Source: Verrucomicrobiota bacterium (GTDB taxonomy: Bacteria > Verrucomicrobiota > Verrucomicrobiia > Limisphaerales > J093). From it: a stretch of DNA of 64,000 nucleotides. The notes beneath the pieces are model-generated. The model was not told where the DNA came from, made no database searches, and worked only from the letters and a program-made list of their open reading frames with translations. The position numbers and the translations under genes were made by a program. The stretch lies in assembly GCA_027493615.1 (NCBI GenBank), contig JAOSKK010000034.1, positions 186,001 to 250,000 of the forward strand. The letters run 5' to 3'. Shown here in pieces: positions 40,545-51,281 of the stretch (within the stretch, counting starts at the first letter, position 1; every line of letters begins with the position of its first letter).

Positions 40545-41872
40545 ATGTCCACACCCGTTCCCGTCCTCCCGTCGCCTTCCCCGCTCACCCGCCGCGGATT
40601 CCTCCGGACCACCGCTACCGCCACCGGCGCCACTCTCGCCCTGGGCACGCTCGACGTCGCCCGCTTCGCCCACGCGGCCGGCAGCGGCGTCATCAAGATC
40701 GGCATGCTCGGTTGCGGCGGCCGCTGTTCCGGCGCCAGCGCCCAGGCCCTTTCCCTCGGCAAGGATGTCCAACTCGCCGGCATGACCGACGTGTTCGCCA
40801 GCCGCATGCAGGCCAAACGCGCCTACTTCCGCGAGCACCATCCCGACCAGTTCATCGCCACCGCGGACACCTGCACCTCCGGCCTTGATGGCTACAAGGC
40901 CGTTATTGCTGCGAGCGACGCCGTCCTGATCGCCTGCGCCTCCAAGTATCATGCGTTCTATGCCGAGCAAGCGCTCGAGGCGGGCAAGCACGTCTTCATC
41001 GAGAAACCCCACGCCATCGACCCCGCCGGCTGTCTCCGCCTCAAACGCTGCGCCGCCCTTGCGCGGGAGAAGCACCTCTCCTTCGTCTCCGGCCACGAAA
41101 GCCGTTACCACTTCCCCTACCAGGAAATGGTCAAGCGCATCCATGACGGCGCCATCGGCCAGATCGTCGCCATCCAGTCCATGTTTCTCCGCGCCCCTAC
41201 CAGACCGTCGCCCGCGAACCCGGCCTGAACGAGATCGAGTACCAGTTCGCCAACTGGTACCATTTCCGCTGGCTTTCCGGCGACGACGTCACCCAGTCGC
41301 TGGTCCACAACTTCGATCGCATGCGCTGGGTCCTGCGCGAAGAGAACCCCAAGTGGTGCTTCGGCCTGGGCGGCCGCTCCAGCGCCTTCGGCGAGGTCTA
41401 CGGCGACATGTTCGACCACGCCAGCGTCACCTATGAATTCGGCAGCGGCGCCGCCTCTACGGCCTCTGCCAGACCCGCACCGGCTGCTACGCGAACTGGG
41501 ACGACATCGTCATGGGCACCAAAGGCGTCTGCTACTGGAATGCCTGCCGGTTCGAAGGCGAAACCAGGTGGCGCTACCAGGGCCCCTCCAACGATCAGCA
41601 CACCGAGGAGCAGAAGATCCTCATCGGCTCCATCCGCGACGGCCGCCCCCGTCAACCATAGCGACACCATGATCGACAGCACCTACATGGCGATCATGGG
41701 CCAGATCGCGACCTACACCGGCAAACCGGTCACCTGGGAGGAGATGATGGCCGCCACCTTCGAGTTCGAACCCAAGATCGCCGACGTCCGGCTCGACATG
41801 CCTTCCCCCATCCATCCCGATGCCCAGGGCAACTACCCGCTGCCCGTCCCGGGCCAGACCAACTACTTCTAG
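40545..41872 (+). CDS. Tat-exported Gfo/Idh/MocA-family oxidoreductase, frameshifted
   Basis: Twin-arginine leader (TRRGFLRTTATATGATLALG), then the NAD(P)-binding fold with IKIGMLGCGGRCSG and the EKP-type motif (VFIEKPHAID). The C-terminal half holds the alpha/beta substrate domain (WLSGDDVTQSLVHNFD). Members oxidise hydroxyl groups of sugars, or act as glycosidases via a bound cofactor when exported. One-base shifts near 41200 and 41455, plus one near 41640, are needed. It starts 12 bp after the TIM-barrel gene, so the two are probably co-expressed. Confidence 0.85.
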
Positions 41873-41893
41873 CCCTGCCCTTCCCCGCTCCGC

Positions 41894-43364
41894 GTGAATC
41901 CACAACCCAGCGTAGGCGCCGACGTGAGGAGGCGAACCGCCGAAGCGCGTTACCAGGAGCGCCTCGCCCGCTACACCACCGCCCTGCGGAAGGAGCAACC
42001 CGACCGGGTTCCCCTCCGCCCGTTCGTCGCGGAATTCACCGGGGTCCATGCCGGCTACACCTGCCAGCAGATGGCCCACCAGTACCCGCTCGCCTTCGAG
42101 GCCGCCTGCCGTTGCGCCGCCGACTTCGACTGGGACGCCGTCGTGCCCAACATGATCGCCACCTGGACGGGCATGACCCAGGCCATGGGCCTCAAGTACT
42201 ACCTCACCCCGGGCATCGATCTGCCCCCGAATGTCGGTCACCAATACTCCGAACCCCCGCCGACGCCGCCTTCATGCAGGTCGGCGAGTACGACGCCCTC
42301 ATCGACGACCCGACCGGCTTCCTCTACACCACCTGGCTCCCCCGCGTCACCGCCGCCATCCGCGCCCCCGGCCTGCCCGACGCCGTCGCCCGCGACCTCT
42401 CGCTCGTCAAAGGCGCCATGGCCATGAGCCAGTTCTTCAACGATTGGACCCGGCAGGAACAGCGGTTGCGCGAGGCATGCGGCACCGTCACCGCCATCGC
42501 CGGCATGCTCAAGGCCCCCTCGACCTCCTCGCCGACAAACTGCGCGGTTACGTCGGCCTCGCCGAGGACCTCCTGGTCCGACCCGCCCAAGTGCGGGCGG
42601 CCTGCGAAGCCCTCATGCCGCACCTCGAGTACTTCGCGCGCGTCACGGCTGACCCGCAGCGCAACGTGCCCATCGGTTTCTGGATGCACCGCAGTTGCGT
42701 CCCGCTCATCTCCTTCAAGCATTTCAACGAGATCGGCTGGCCCACCCTCAAGCCCATCGTCCAGGAACTCTGGGCCCACGGCCACCAGACCCTCTTCTAC
42801 GCCGAGGGCAACTGGGACCATCACCTCGACGCCTTCGCCGAACTGCCCGACCGCAGCATCGTCTATCACGTGGACCGCGGCGACCTCGCCAAGGCCCACC
42901 GCGTCCTCGGCCACAAGTTCTGCCTGAGCGGCGGCATCCCGAACACCCTCCTCAGCCTCGGCTCCCCCGCCGAGGTGCGCGCCGCCTGCCGCCAGGCCAT
43001 CGACACCGCCGCGCGCGACGGCGGCTACATCATGGACGCCAGCGCCATCATCCAGAACGATGCCCGCGTCGAAAACCTCCGCGCCTTGACCGAGGCCACC
43101 CTCGAGTTCGGGGGCTACTCCCGCGGACACAGCGCCCCGCTCCCGGCCGGCGGGCCTCAACCTCTGGAAACCGACGCCCGGCCCGGCACGTTTCTCACCC
43201 CGCGCGCGGCTGATCGTCGCCCGCCCGGCACCTGCATTCCCTGGCGCGATGTCCTGCCCCAATTGCCACCGATCACCGGCGACCCATGCCTCTGCCAGCA
43301 GGTCTGGGAGTCTGTCGACGCCCTTGGCTACTTCTATGTCTGGTGGATCCTGCTCGCCTTTTAG
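41894..43364 (+). CDS. Uroporphyrinogen decarboxylase-like protein (UroD/MtaA superfamily), two frameshifts
   Basis: TIM-barrel of the UroD superfamily: RYTTALRKEQPDRVPLRPF, FMQVGEYDALIDDPTGFLY, HLEYFARVTADPQRNVPIGF, CLSGGIPNTLL and YIMDASAIIQNDARVENL. True UroD acts in haem synthesis; relatives transfer methyl groups to corrinoids or thiols. In a sugar cluster neither role is obvious. The first codons come from half a copy of repeat B, giving GTG 41894 or GTG 41924 as start. Shifts near 42255 and 42515 must be bridged. It lies between two oxidoreductases. Confidence 0.75.
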
Positions 43365-43374
43365 CCCTCTGCCC

Positions 43375-44668
43375 ATGACCAATCGCCGCCACTTCCTCCA
43401 CACCGCCGCCGCCTTCGCGACGCTCCCCGCCCTGCTCCCGCGCAGCCTGCGGGCCGCCGACTCCCGCCCCGCGCCCAGCCAACGCCTGGGCGTGGGCGTC
43501 ATCGGGTTGGGCGACCGTGGCAGCCAGCACCTGGGCGCGTTGCTCGGGCTCCCGGACGTCCAGGTGGTGGGCGTCTGTGACCCCTTCCGGCCCAAGGCAG
43601 AGCAATGGAAGACCCGCGTCGAGCAGCACTACGCCGCCGCCCAACCCGGCAGCACCTACCGTGGCTGCGCCGCCCTCCAGGACTTTCGCGAACTCCTCGC
43701 CCGCCCGGACCTGGACGCCGTGTTCATCGCCGCCCCCGAGAACTGGCACGCCCTCATGAGCCTCGCCGCCCTCCGCGCCGGCAAGGACGTGTACTGCGAG
43801 AAGGCGCTCGCCCTCACGGTCGCCGAAGGCCGCGCCATGTGTGACGGGGTGCGCCGTTACGGCCGCGTCTTCCAGACCGGCACCCAGCAACGCTCCGAAC
43901 GAGGCTTCCGCCTCGCCTGCGAACTGGCCCGCAACGGTCACCTTGGCAAGGTCCACACCGTGAAGGTCTCGGTCCCTGGCGGCCGCGCCCTGCCGCTGGC
44001 TCCCCCCCAAGACGCCGCCACCTGAAATCGATTACGAACTGTGGCTCGGCCCCGCCCCTGGACCCCCTACAACGACGTCAAGTGCACCTACAACTGGTAT
44101 TTCATCAGCGATTACTGCGCCGGCTGGATCCAGTCCTGGGGCGTTCACCACATCGACATCGCCCTCTGGGGTCAACCCGCCTTGATGGATTCCACCCTCG
44201 CCGTCGAAGGCACCGCCACCTTCCCCACCGAGGGCCTCGCCGACACGTCCATCCAGTGGAACATCACCTGCACCCCCGCCCAGGGTCCCACCCCTGCATT
44301 TCACCGATGACCAGAACGGCGAGCACGGCGTCCGCTTCATCGGCGACCGCGGTTGGGTCCATGTCACCCGCGGCGGATTCCGCGCCGAACCTGAGGACCT
44401 CCTCGAAATCACTTTGGGGCCCGGCGATCGCCGGCTCCCGGTGTCCAACCACCACGTCCTCGATTTCCTCGACTCGATCCGCACCCGGCGCGACCCGGTG
44501 GCGCCCGTCGAAGCCGGCCATGCTGCCACCACGCTCACCCTCGTGGCGGACATCGCTACCCGCTTGCAGCGCAGACTCCGCTGGGACTGGCGCACCGAAC
44601 GGTTCCTCGACGACCCCGCCGCCAACGCCCTGCTGAGCCGCGCCTACCGCAGCCCATGGACCTTGTGA
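43375..44668 (+). CDS. Exported Gfo/Idh/MocA-family oxidoreductase, two frameshifts
   Basis: Leader with an RRHFLHTAAAFA twin-arginine-like signal. VGVIGLGDRGSQHLGALL binds the dinucleotide. The usual EKP motif is CEKALAL, with Pro replaced by Ala, as in a large subgroup of secreted members from this phylum. WIQSWGVHHIDIALWG is the conserved His motif of the substrate domain. A shift in the seven-C run at about 44010 and another near 44287 split it. It follows the UroD-like gene by 10 bp. Confidence 0.86.
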
Positions 44669-44735
44669 GAACGTCCCCGCCACACCCACCTCGCGCCAGG
44701 GCATTTGCACCGCCCGCGGTGCACCACCGCCCCGC

Positions 44736-44770
44736 TCCATGAACCTGTGGTGCGGGCGTCTCGCCTGCAC
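44736..44770 (+). repeat. Repeat family A copy preceded by CCATGAACC
   Basis: CCATGAACCTGTGGTGCGGG followed by CGTCTCGCCTGCAC. The same arrangement is at 58970-59004. Intergenic, between an oxidoreductase and the HEAT-ThuA gene. Confidence 0.8.
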
Positions 44771-44819
44771 CCTCCGAGCTTCCTGCCTCCCTGTCCGCCA
44801 AGCCGCTTGAAACCACTCC

Positions 44820-47235
44820 ATCACGAAAACCCCTCTCCGCTCTTCCTTCGCTGCCTTACTCGCCGGCTTGACTCTCGCCGTCCCGCTCGTCGCCAACACC
44901 GTCGATGACCAGTTGACGGGCCTGCTCGCCGCCGATGCGGCCCAGTCCAACGCCGCCTCCGTTGCTCTGGCCCAACACGTCGCCCGCTCCTCGGCGGACC
45001 CCGCCCAGCGCGCTTCGCTGGCCGCGCGGTTGGCAGACGTCCTCACCGCGGAGAACACCCCTCCGGCAACCCGCACGTTCCTCGCCCAGCAACTCCGCCT
45101 CGTGGCCAGCGATGCCGAGGTCCCCCGGCTCGCCCGGATGCTGGGCGATCCTTCCGGTACGGACCTCGCCTGCCTGGTCCTCCGCGCCATTCCCACCGAC
45201 GCGGTCTCAAAGGCGCTCCTCGCCGCCCTGCCTCACCTCGAAGGACGCTCCCTCCTGGCCGTCATCAACCTCCTCGGCGAACGCCAGGAGACTGCCGCCG
45301 TCGAGTCCTCACCACCCGACTAACCCATCCCGACCCCGCCGTGGTCGAAGCCGCGGCGGCCGCCCTAGGGAAAATCGGCACCCCCGCCGCCGCGCGCGCG
45401 CTGGCTTCAGCTCAGGTTGCGGCGGAGCGGCTCCCCGCCCTTCAGCACGCCCAACTCACCGCCGCCCAACGGCTGACCACCGCGGGCCATCGCGCCGAGG
45501 CCGCGGCCATCTGCCGCCAACTCGCCACGGTCGGACAACCTTCCGCCGTCCGCGTCGCGGCGATCACCGGGCTCGCAAACGCCGCCGGTGACAAGGCCAT
45601 CCCTGTCCTACAAGACGCCTTCAAGACGGCGCCCCCCTCCCCCACCTCGCCCTCGAGCGACTCCGCCAACTCGGCACCCCGGCCGCCCTCGACGCCCTGA
45701 AGGCCCTCCTCCCCACGGCCATCGGAACGACCCGTTGCCTCCTGCTTGGAGCCCTGGCCGAACACGCCCACGACGAGGCACTGGCCGAACTGACCCAACT
45801 GGCGACCGGCTCCGATGCACCTGCCCGAGCCGATGCCCTCCGCGAACTGCGTCGCCTCACTTGGACGGTTCGCGATCCTCTCCTGCTCGCCCGTCTCCAA
45901 ACCACGGCCGTCGAGCCCGAGTCACCGATCGAGGTTCTTTCCCCATCACCCTATCCCGCCAGCGCGATCGACGCCCGCCGTCGGGAGATCGCTGGCTCGC
46001 TTGGCGCTGGCCAAACCCTATTGGCCTACCTCGACGCCGGCGTGACCGCCCGGGTGCAGGAAGGCGGCCTCACCCTTCGGCAGGTCAATGGCGGCGCCTG
46101 GCGCTACCCTGGCGCCGATCAAGTCGCCCCGCCCCCGCTCGGCACCGTCGCCTTCGACGGCAACGAGATCACCTTCGAAATCAGCGGCCTCGATCCGGCC
46201 AGACACTACGCGCTGGGGTTTTCTTGGTGGGACTATGACCGCAACGGTCGCGTGCAGTCGGTCTTGTTGATCGGCGGCGAACCGGTCCAACGCGTCTCCG
46301 CCCTCCCCGCCACCCCGCTGCCAGCCTACGAGCAAAGCCGCCAAAGCCCCGGGATCGGCACCATCCCGATCGCCCCTTCGGTCGTGTCGAAGGGCAAACT
46401 GCGGGTCGCTTTCCAGCGTCGCGCCGCCTCGAACGCCGTGGTGAGTGAACTGTGGGTCGCTGAACGTTCCCCCGACGCCGCCGGTTCCCCGGCGGCCACC
46501 CTCACGGGTGGTGACGTCCTGCAACCGCCCGCCCGGACGGTTCCGACCGTCGATCTAACCCCGCCCGCTGAAGGCACCCGGGTTCTGCTCGTCACCGGCA
46601 TCGATTACCCGGGCCATCCCTGGCGCGAAACCGCTCCGGCGCTCAAGGCCATCCTCGACCAGGACCCGCGCTTCAAGACCCTCATCGTCGAAGACCCCAA
46701 CGCCCTGGCTTCCCCGAAGCTCCAGGACTGGGACGTCGTGATCCTCCATTTCATGGATTGGGAGGTCCCCGGGCCGGGTCCCGAAGCGCGCGAGAACCTC
46801 CGCCGATTCGTTGCTGGTGGAAAGGGGCTCATGCTCACCCATTTTGCCTGCGGCGCGTGGGACGGCAACGAATGGCCCGAATTCGTACGGTTGGCCGGTC
46901 GGGTCTGGGATCCCAAACTGCGCGGGCACGATCCCCACGGGACCTTCCGCGTCGAGATCGCCGACCCCGCGCACCCGATCACCCGGGGACTCGAGCCGTT
47001 CGACACGCTCGACGAACTCTATACCTGCCTCACGGGCGAAACCCCCATCCACGTCGTGGCCAAGGCACGCTCGAAGGTTGACGGCCTGGACTACCCGATG
47101 GCCTTCGTCCTCAACTACGGCGAGGGCCGCGTCTTCCACACCGTGCTCGGTCACGACGCCCGTGCGTACGCCGCCCCGGGTGTCGGCGAACTCATGCGCC
47201 GCGGCTGCGCCTGGGCCTCAGGGGTCAGTCAATAG
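44820..47235 (+). CDS. Secreted HEAT-repeat protein with C-terminal ThuA domain, frameshifted
   Basis: A signal-like stretch (SFAALLAGLTLAVPLVA) is read upstream of the first possible start TTG 44868; no ATG is present, so the true start is doubtful. HEAT-like helices run to about 45900 (VEAAAAALGKIGTPAAARAL). A central beta domain follows, then a ThuA/glutamine-amidotransferase-like domain (RVLLVTGIDYPGHPWRE, DWDVVILHFMDWEVPG, GGKGLMLTHFACGAW). ThuA members are tied to disaccharide oxidation with Gfo/Idh/MocA enzymes. Shifts lie near 45315 and 45640. The last codons and stop fall in the left arm of repeat D. Confidence 0.75.
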
Positions 47236-47282
47236 TATTGTGCTTTTTTCGGTCTGGTTTTCAGGTTTCAGGGACTGACCCC
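47221..47282 (+). repeat. Palindromic repeat family D
   Basis: GGGGTCAGTC (47221-47230) and GACTGACCCC (47273-47282) are exact inverted repeats around a loop ending TTTCAGGTTTCAGG. The left arm supplies the stop region of the ThuA gene and the right arm the C-terminus and stop of the convergent PEP-CTERM gene. Confidence 0.88.
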
Positions 47283-47998
47283 ATCGGCGAGCGGACGCGC
47301 CGCCAAAGCACGCCCAAGCCGCCCAGCCCGAGCAGGAGCCACGCTGCGTTCGGTTCGGGAATCGCAACCAATGCGTGCAAGATCGCATCGCCGCCGAACT
47401 CCTGTGGGTCGATGACGATAGCGAGTGACCAGACGTTGCTCAGATCCACCCCAGCGCCCATGAACGGAGCCAGGGCAATCTGGAAATCGCCGGCGAACCC
47501 CGCTACCTGGAAGACCGCCTCGGTATGCGTGTTCAGTCCGTCACTCAGGGTCAGAGTCCACCAGGTGCCCTGGTCGTTGGCGGCCGCCATGAACTGAATC
47601 GCCGTGGAGGTTGACAGGTCAAGGCCCAGGCCGGCGCTACCGTTGTCGTAAGACACCGTCAGGGTGGTGCTCGCATGCGCGCCAGCCTCCAGCGCCAGGT
47701 TGTCGGGCGTCAGGTTGGCGGATCCTCTTTCGCTGGAACCGGTGTTGGGAAACGAGGCGTTTCCCACGGCCCGGACCGAATCAATGTCCAACGTGATCGC
47801 CCGTGTGTCGCCCAGCGCGCCCAACCCCAACCCGACCGCGGTCGAGGTCACGGGAGGTGTGATGGAGGTGCCATTGACAATGATGGCCGCTTGCCCGCCC
47901 ACGGGTGAGTCGAAATGGTCCAGGACGAAGATGCTGGCCTGGATGGTGGCGGCGGAGGCGACAGTCGCCAAGGCGAGGGAATGTGGTAGCGGTTTCAT
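47261..47998 (-). CDS. PEP-CTERM sorting-domain protein
   Basis: 245 residues. An N-terminal signal (LPHSLALATVASAATIQA) leads a beta-rich extracellular part (FVLDHFDSPVGGQA, LTPDNLALEAGAHASTTLTV). The C-terminus shows the sorting signal: IPEPNAAWLLLGLGGLGVLW followed by RRVR. Exosortase would cut and anchor it, usually for release with exopolysaccharide. No exosortase gene lies in the window. The final residues (PMGSVPET) come from repeat D. A strong sigma-70-like promoter precedes it. The frame is intact. Confidence 0.85.
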   Translation of the reverse strand: MKPLPHSLALATVASAATIQASIFVLDHFDSPVGGQAAIIVNGTSITPPVTSTAVGLGLGALGDTRAITLDIDSVRAVGNASFPNTGSSERGSANLTPDNLALEAGAHASTTLTVSYDNGSAGLGLDLSTSTAIQFMAAANDQGTWWTLTLSDGLNTHTEAVFQVAGFAGDFQIALAPFMGAGVDLSNVWSLAIVIDPQEFGGDAILHALVAIPEPNAAWLLLGLGGLGVLWRRVRSPMGSVPET

Positions 47999-48052
47999 GG
48001 TGGGTTTCGGTTTCTGCGCATGGGAGCGTTCGTTCTGGTGACTAGGTGGCCT

Positions 48053-48081
48053 TACTTACTGCATTAGAAAGTCAATGTCAA
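48053..48081 (-). promoter_or_regulatory. Sigma-70-like promoter of the PEP-CTERM gene
   Basis: On the minus strand TTGACA (48081-48076), a 17-bp spacer and TAAGTA (48058-48053) match the consensus well, about 55 bp before the ATG at 47998. It lies in an AT-richer island of otherwise GC-rich DNA. Confidence 0.65.
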
Positions 48082-48165
48082 GCAGCGGACTTCGGCGAGT
48101 TCGATGCCCGATGCCTGCCATGACTCCACACCCTCGCCCACCCCTCTCGCCCCGTCCTCTCCTCC

Positions 48166-48227
48166 GGGGTCAGTCATTGGGAGTGTGCTTTTTCCAGTTC
48201 CACTTTCAGGTTTCAGGGACTGACCCC
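48166..48227 (+). repeat. Palindromic repeat family D, second copy
   Basis: GGGGTCAGTC (48166) and GACTGACCCC (to 48227) flank a central segment ending TTTCAGGTTTCAGG. It is nearly the same as the copy at 47221-47282 and sits just upstream of the pseudopilin gene. Confidence 0.88.
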
Positions 48228-48255
48228 ACTGGGTGCGGAGAGTTGACAGTGGGTG

Positions 48256-49080
48256 ATGCCCAGCTTCTCTTATCCACCATGCACGCCCCAGCCAGCCCTC
48301 GACCCGCTGCGGCCCCGAAGATCGGTCGCCCCCTCCCGCGGTGGGGAGCCAGCCGCGGCGTTCACTCTGATCGAACTGCTCGTGGTGATCGCCATCATCG
48401 CCATCCTCGCCGGGATGCTGCTGCCCGCCCTCAGCCGGGCCAAGGAATCTGGCCGCCGCACCGCCTGCCTGAACAACCTCCGGCAGATCGCCATCGGCAT
48501 GACCATCTACGCCCAGGACAATCTCGACCGCGTCGTCGAAGCGCGGGTCAAGCAGGTCCAGATCGCCCTTAACCCGCCGGAAGGCCGGGCGGCCGCGACC
48601 GTCGGGCTCACCATCAGCACCAACAAGTCCACACCCCAGATCTGGACCTGTCCCGGTCGCCCCGGTTTCCCCACGTACGAACCCGACTTCGACCAGTGGG
48701 TGATCGGGTTCCAGTACTTCGGCGGCATCGAGCAGTGGATGAACCCGGCCGGGACGTTCCCTTCACGCAGCCCCGTCAAGACGAGCGGCGCCGGCCCGGG
48801 CTGGGTGCTTGCGGCGGACGCGGTGATGAAGATCGATCGTGTCTGGGGTGGCGGGCGGGACAGCGCCTTCAAGGGAATGCCGCCGCACAAAGCCGCCGGA
48901 AAGCAGCCGGCCGGGGGCAACCACGTCCACATGGACGGCTCGGCCCGCTGGATCAAGTTCGAGAAGATGCTGTTCCTGCACAGTTGGAGCACCGGCGGCG
49001 ACCGCGACGCCTACTTCTTCCAGGAGGATATCGGGCCGCAACTCGAGCCGCATGTTGCCCGGCTCCAGGCCAGGCCCTAA
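48256..49080 (+). CDS. Type II secretion-like pseudopilin
   Basis: 274 residues. After a Pro/Arg-rich leader the prepilin motif AFTLIELLVVIAIIAILAG appears, to be cut after the residue before Phe. The helix continues as LLPALSRAKESGRRTACLNN. The C-terminus has GGNHVHMDGSARWI, a variant of the H-X-DG end of this pseudopilin group. The frame is intact, in contrast to the copy at 34950. It directly precedes the uxuA operon (52 bp) but has no evident link to sugar metabolism. ATG 48256 is used; GTG 48253 is next to it. Confidence 0.87.
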   Translation: MPSFSYPPCTPQPALDPLRPRRSVAPSRGGEPAAAFTLIELLVVIAIIAILAGMLLPALSRAKESGRRTACLNNLRQIAIGMTIYAQDNLDRVVEARVKQVQIALNPPEGRAAATVGLTISTNKSTPQIWTCPGRPGFPTYEPDFDQWVIGFQYFGGIEQWMNPAGTFPSRSPVKTSGAGPGWVLAADAVMKIDRVWGGGRDSAFKGMPPHKAAGKQPAGGNHVHMDGSARWIKFEKMLFLHSWSTGGDRDAYFFQEDIGPQLEPHVARLQARP

Positions 49081-49132
49081 GGTCTCCGTCGCGCCGGCCG
49101 GTTCAACCGCTCGAAACGGCCGGGGGCGCCGC

Positions 49133-50212
49133 ATGAAACTCGGGCTGGGCCTCTATCGTCACCAACTCGACGCCGCGCACTACCAGTTCGCGAAGCAGTG
49201 CGGCTGCACGCATCTGGTCGTGCATCTCGTCGACTACTTCCGCTCCTCCCGCGCCAACCGCCCTGGCGATCAACCCGTCGGTGACGACACCGGCTGGGGA
49301 CAGGCCGGCGATCCGAACCGCCTCTGGACGTACGAGGAACTCGCCACCCTCAAACGCGACATCAACGCCGCCGGCCTCGAACTCGAGGCCATTGAGAACT
49401 TCGACCCGGCCCACTGGCATGACGTCCTGCTGGACGGTCCGCGCAAACCCGCCCAGCTCGAGCAGCTCCAGACCCTGATTCGCAACGTCGGGCGCGCGGG
49501 CATTCCCATCTTCGGCTACAACTTCTCCATCGCCGGCGTGGCGGGTCGGGTGAAGGGCCCCTTCGCGCGCGGCGGCGCCGAGGCGGTTGGCATGGACGGC
49601 CCCTTCGACCGCCCCCTGCCCAACGGCATGGTCTGGAACATGGTGTACGACGCCACCGCTCCGCCCGGCGCGGTGCCCTCCGCGACCCCGCAACAACTCT
49701 GGGCTCGGCTCCAGGCGTTTCTCGAAGCCCTTGTGCCGGTGGCTGAGGAAGCGGGCGTGACGCTCGCCGCGCACCCGGACGACCCGCCGCTGCCCACGGT
49801 CCGCGGTCAGCCCCGCCTGGTCTACCAACCGCATCTTTACCAGCGGTTGCTCGATCTGCGCCCCAGCCCGCGCAACGCCCTCGAATTCTGCATCGGCACG
49901 CTGGCCGAGATGACCGAAGGCAACGTCTACGAAGCCGTCGAACGTTACGGCCGGCAGGGCCGCATCGCCTACGTGCACCTCCGCAATGTTCGGGGCAAGG
50001 TGCCGCATTACCGCGAGACGTTCATCGACGACGGGGACGTGGACGTGCTCCGCGTGCTGCGGCTGTTGCGTGCGCAGGGATTCAACGGCGTGATCATCCC
50101 CGACCACGCGCCCCAGATGGCGTGTGCCGCGCCGTGGCATGCCGGAATGGCCTTTGCCCTCGGCTACCTGCGAGCGGGCCTGCAAAGCCTGGAACAGGAG
50201 AACGGCCCATGA
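49133..50212 (+). CDS. uxuA: Mannonate dehydratase
   Basis: 359 residues of the UxuA TIM-barrel family, which dehydrates D-mannonate to 2-keto-3-deoxygluconate. LGLGLYRHQLDAAHYQFAKQ is a typical opening. TLAAHPDDPPLPTVRG, LEFCIGTLAEM, YVHLRNVRG and FNGVIIPDHAP contain the metal and substrate residues. The frame is intact. Its stop overlaps the next gene start by 4 bp. It heads a compact operon of sugar-acid genes. Neighbouring uxaC/uxuB-type genes are absent, so hexuronate use is not proven. Confidence 0.88.
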   Translation: MKLGLGLYRHQLDAAHYQFAKQCGCTHLVVHLVDYFRSSRANRPGDQPVGDDTGWGQAGDPNRLWTYEELATLKRDINAAGLELEAIENFDPAHWHDVLLDGPRKPAQLEQLQTLIRNVGRAGIPIFGYNFSIAGVAGRVKGPFARGGAEAVGMDGPFDRPLPNGMVWNMVYDATAPPGAVPSATPQQLWARLQAFLEALVPVAEEAGVTLAAHPDDPPLPTVRGQPRLVYQPHLYQRLLDLRPSPRNALEFCIGTLAEMTEGNVYEAVERYGRQGRIAYVHLRNVRGKVPHYRETFIDDGDVDVLRVLRLLRAQGFNGVIIPDHAPQMACAAPWHAGMAFALGYLRAGLQSLEQENGP

Positions 50213-51276
50213 CCGGCGAGCAATGGACGCTTCTGCGGCGATGCGTTGCAGGTGAACCGGCGGACACCGTGCCCGTCGCGCTCATCGTGGACAGCCCGTG
50301 GATTCCCGGGTTCCTCGGGCTATCGACCCTGGACTATCTGACTGTCCCGGACGTCTGGCTGGAGGCGAATCTCGAAGTGGCCCGCCGCTTTCCTGACGTC
50401 ATCCTCCTGCCCGGTTTCTGGGCCGAGATTGGCATGGGCGCGGAGCCGAGCGCCTTCGGTTGCCGGCTCAGCTTCTTCCCCGACCGCACGCCCATTGCCC
50501 ACCCGGTGATCCAGGGTATCGAGGAACTTGATCGCCTGCCGGTGCCCGATCCGCGGACCGACGGGTTTCTACCGATCCTCCTGAACCAGCTCCGGCGCCT
50601 CCGACCGGTCATTGCCGACGCCGGTCACGTCCTCAAGATCGTCGCCGCCCGCGGCCCGTTGACCACCGCGAGTCATCTCCTGGGCGTGACTCCGTTCCTG
50701 CTGGCGCTCAAGCTCGAGCCGGCGGCCACGCACCGTTTGCTCACGCTCACGAGTGATCTGACACGCCGCTGGCTCGAGGCCCAGGCCGAGGCGGCGGGAG
50801 ATGTCGAAGGCATTCTCGTGCTGGACGACCTTGCGGGGATGATGTCCGCCAAGGACTACCTCGAGTTTGCGCAGCCTTATCTGCAGCGGGTCTTCGACGC
50901 GTTTCCCGGCGCGCTCAAGCTGTTCCACAACGACACGGACAACCCGGTTTCGTATTCCCTGTTGCGAAACCTCGGCATCCACGGCTTCAACTTCACGCAT
51001 CTTCAGCCGCTGGCGAAGGTGCGGGCGCAGGTGGGGCCGGACCTCTGCCTGATCGGGAATGTCCCGCCCCTGGAAGTGCTCGCCCAGGGCACCACCGAAC
51101 AGGTGCGGGCCGCGGCGCTGGAGTGCCTGCACCAACATCCCAGTCGACGCGGCCTGATCCTCTCCGCCGGCGGCGGCACCTCGCCGGGAACGCCAGCCGC
51201 CAACATTCGGGCTTTGTGCGAAGCGGCGCGCGCCTGCCCGAGAGACCCCGCGCCAGCGGCTTCTCCAGCGCCATGA
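50209..51276 (+). CDS. Uroporphyrinogen decarboxylase-like protein
   Basis: 355 residues of the UroD superfamily, distinct from the copy at 41894. WTLLRRCVAGEPADTVPVAL, PDVILLPGFWAEIGMG, ILVLDDLAGMMSAKDYLEF, LKLFHNDTDN and LILSAGGGTSPGTP mark the barrel. The HNDTDN strand resembles the H-x-D/C ligand region of methyltransferase MtaA-like members. It begins inside the uxuA stop codon (ATGA), so translation is coupled, and a role in the same pathway is likely. The reaction is unknown. The frame is intact. Confidence 0.78.
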   Translation: MTGEQWTLLRRCVAGEPADTVPVALIVDSPWIPGFLGLSTLDYLTVPDVWLEANLEVARRFPDVILLPGFWAEIGMGAEPSAFGCRLSFFPDRTPIAHPVIQGIEELDRLPVPDPRTDGFLPILLNQLRRLRPVIADAGHVLKIVAARGPLTTASHLLGVTPFLLALKLEPAATHRLLTLTSDLTRRWLEAQAEAAGDVEGILVLDDLAGMMSAKDYLEFAQPYLQRVFDAFPGALKLFHNDTDNPVSYSLLRNLGIHGFNFTHLQPLAKVRAQVGPDLCLIGNVPPLEVLAQGTTEQVRAAALECLHQHPSRRGLILSAGGGTSPGTPAANIRALCEAARACPRDPAPAASPAP

Positions 51277-51281
51277 GGGCT

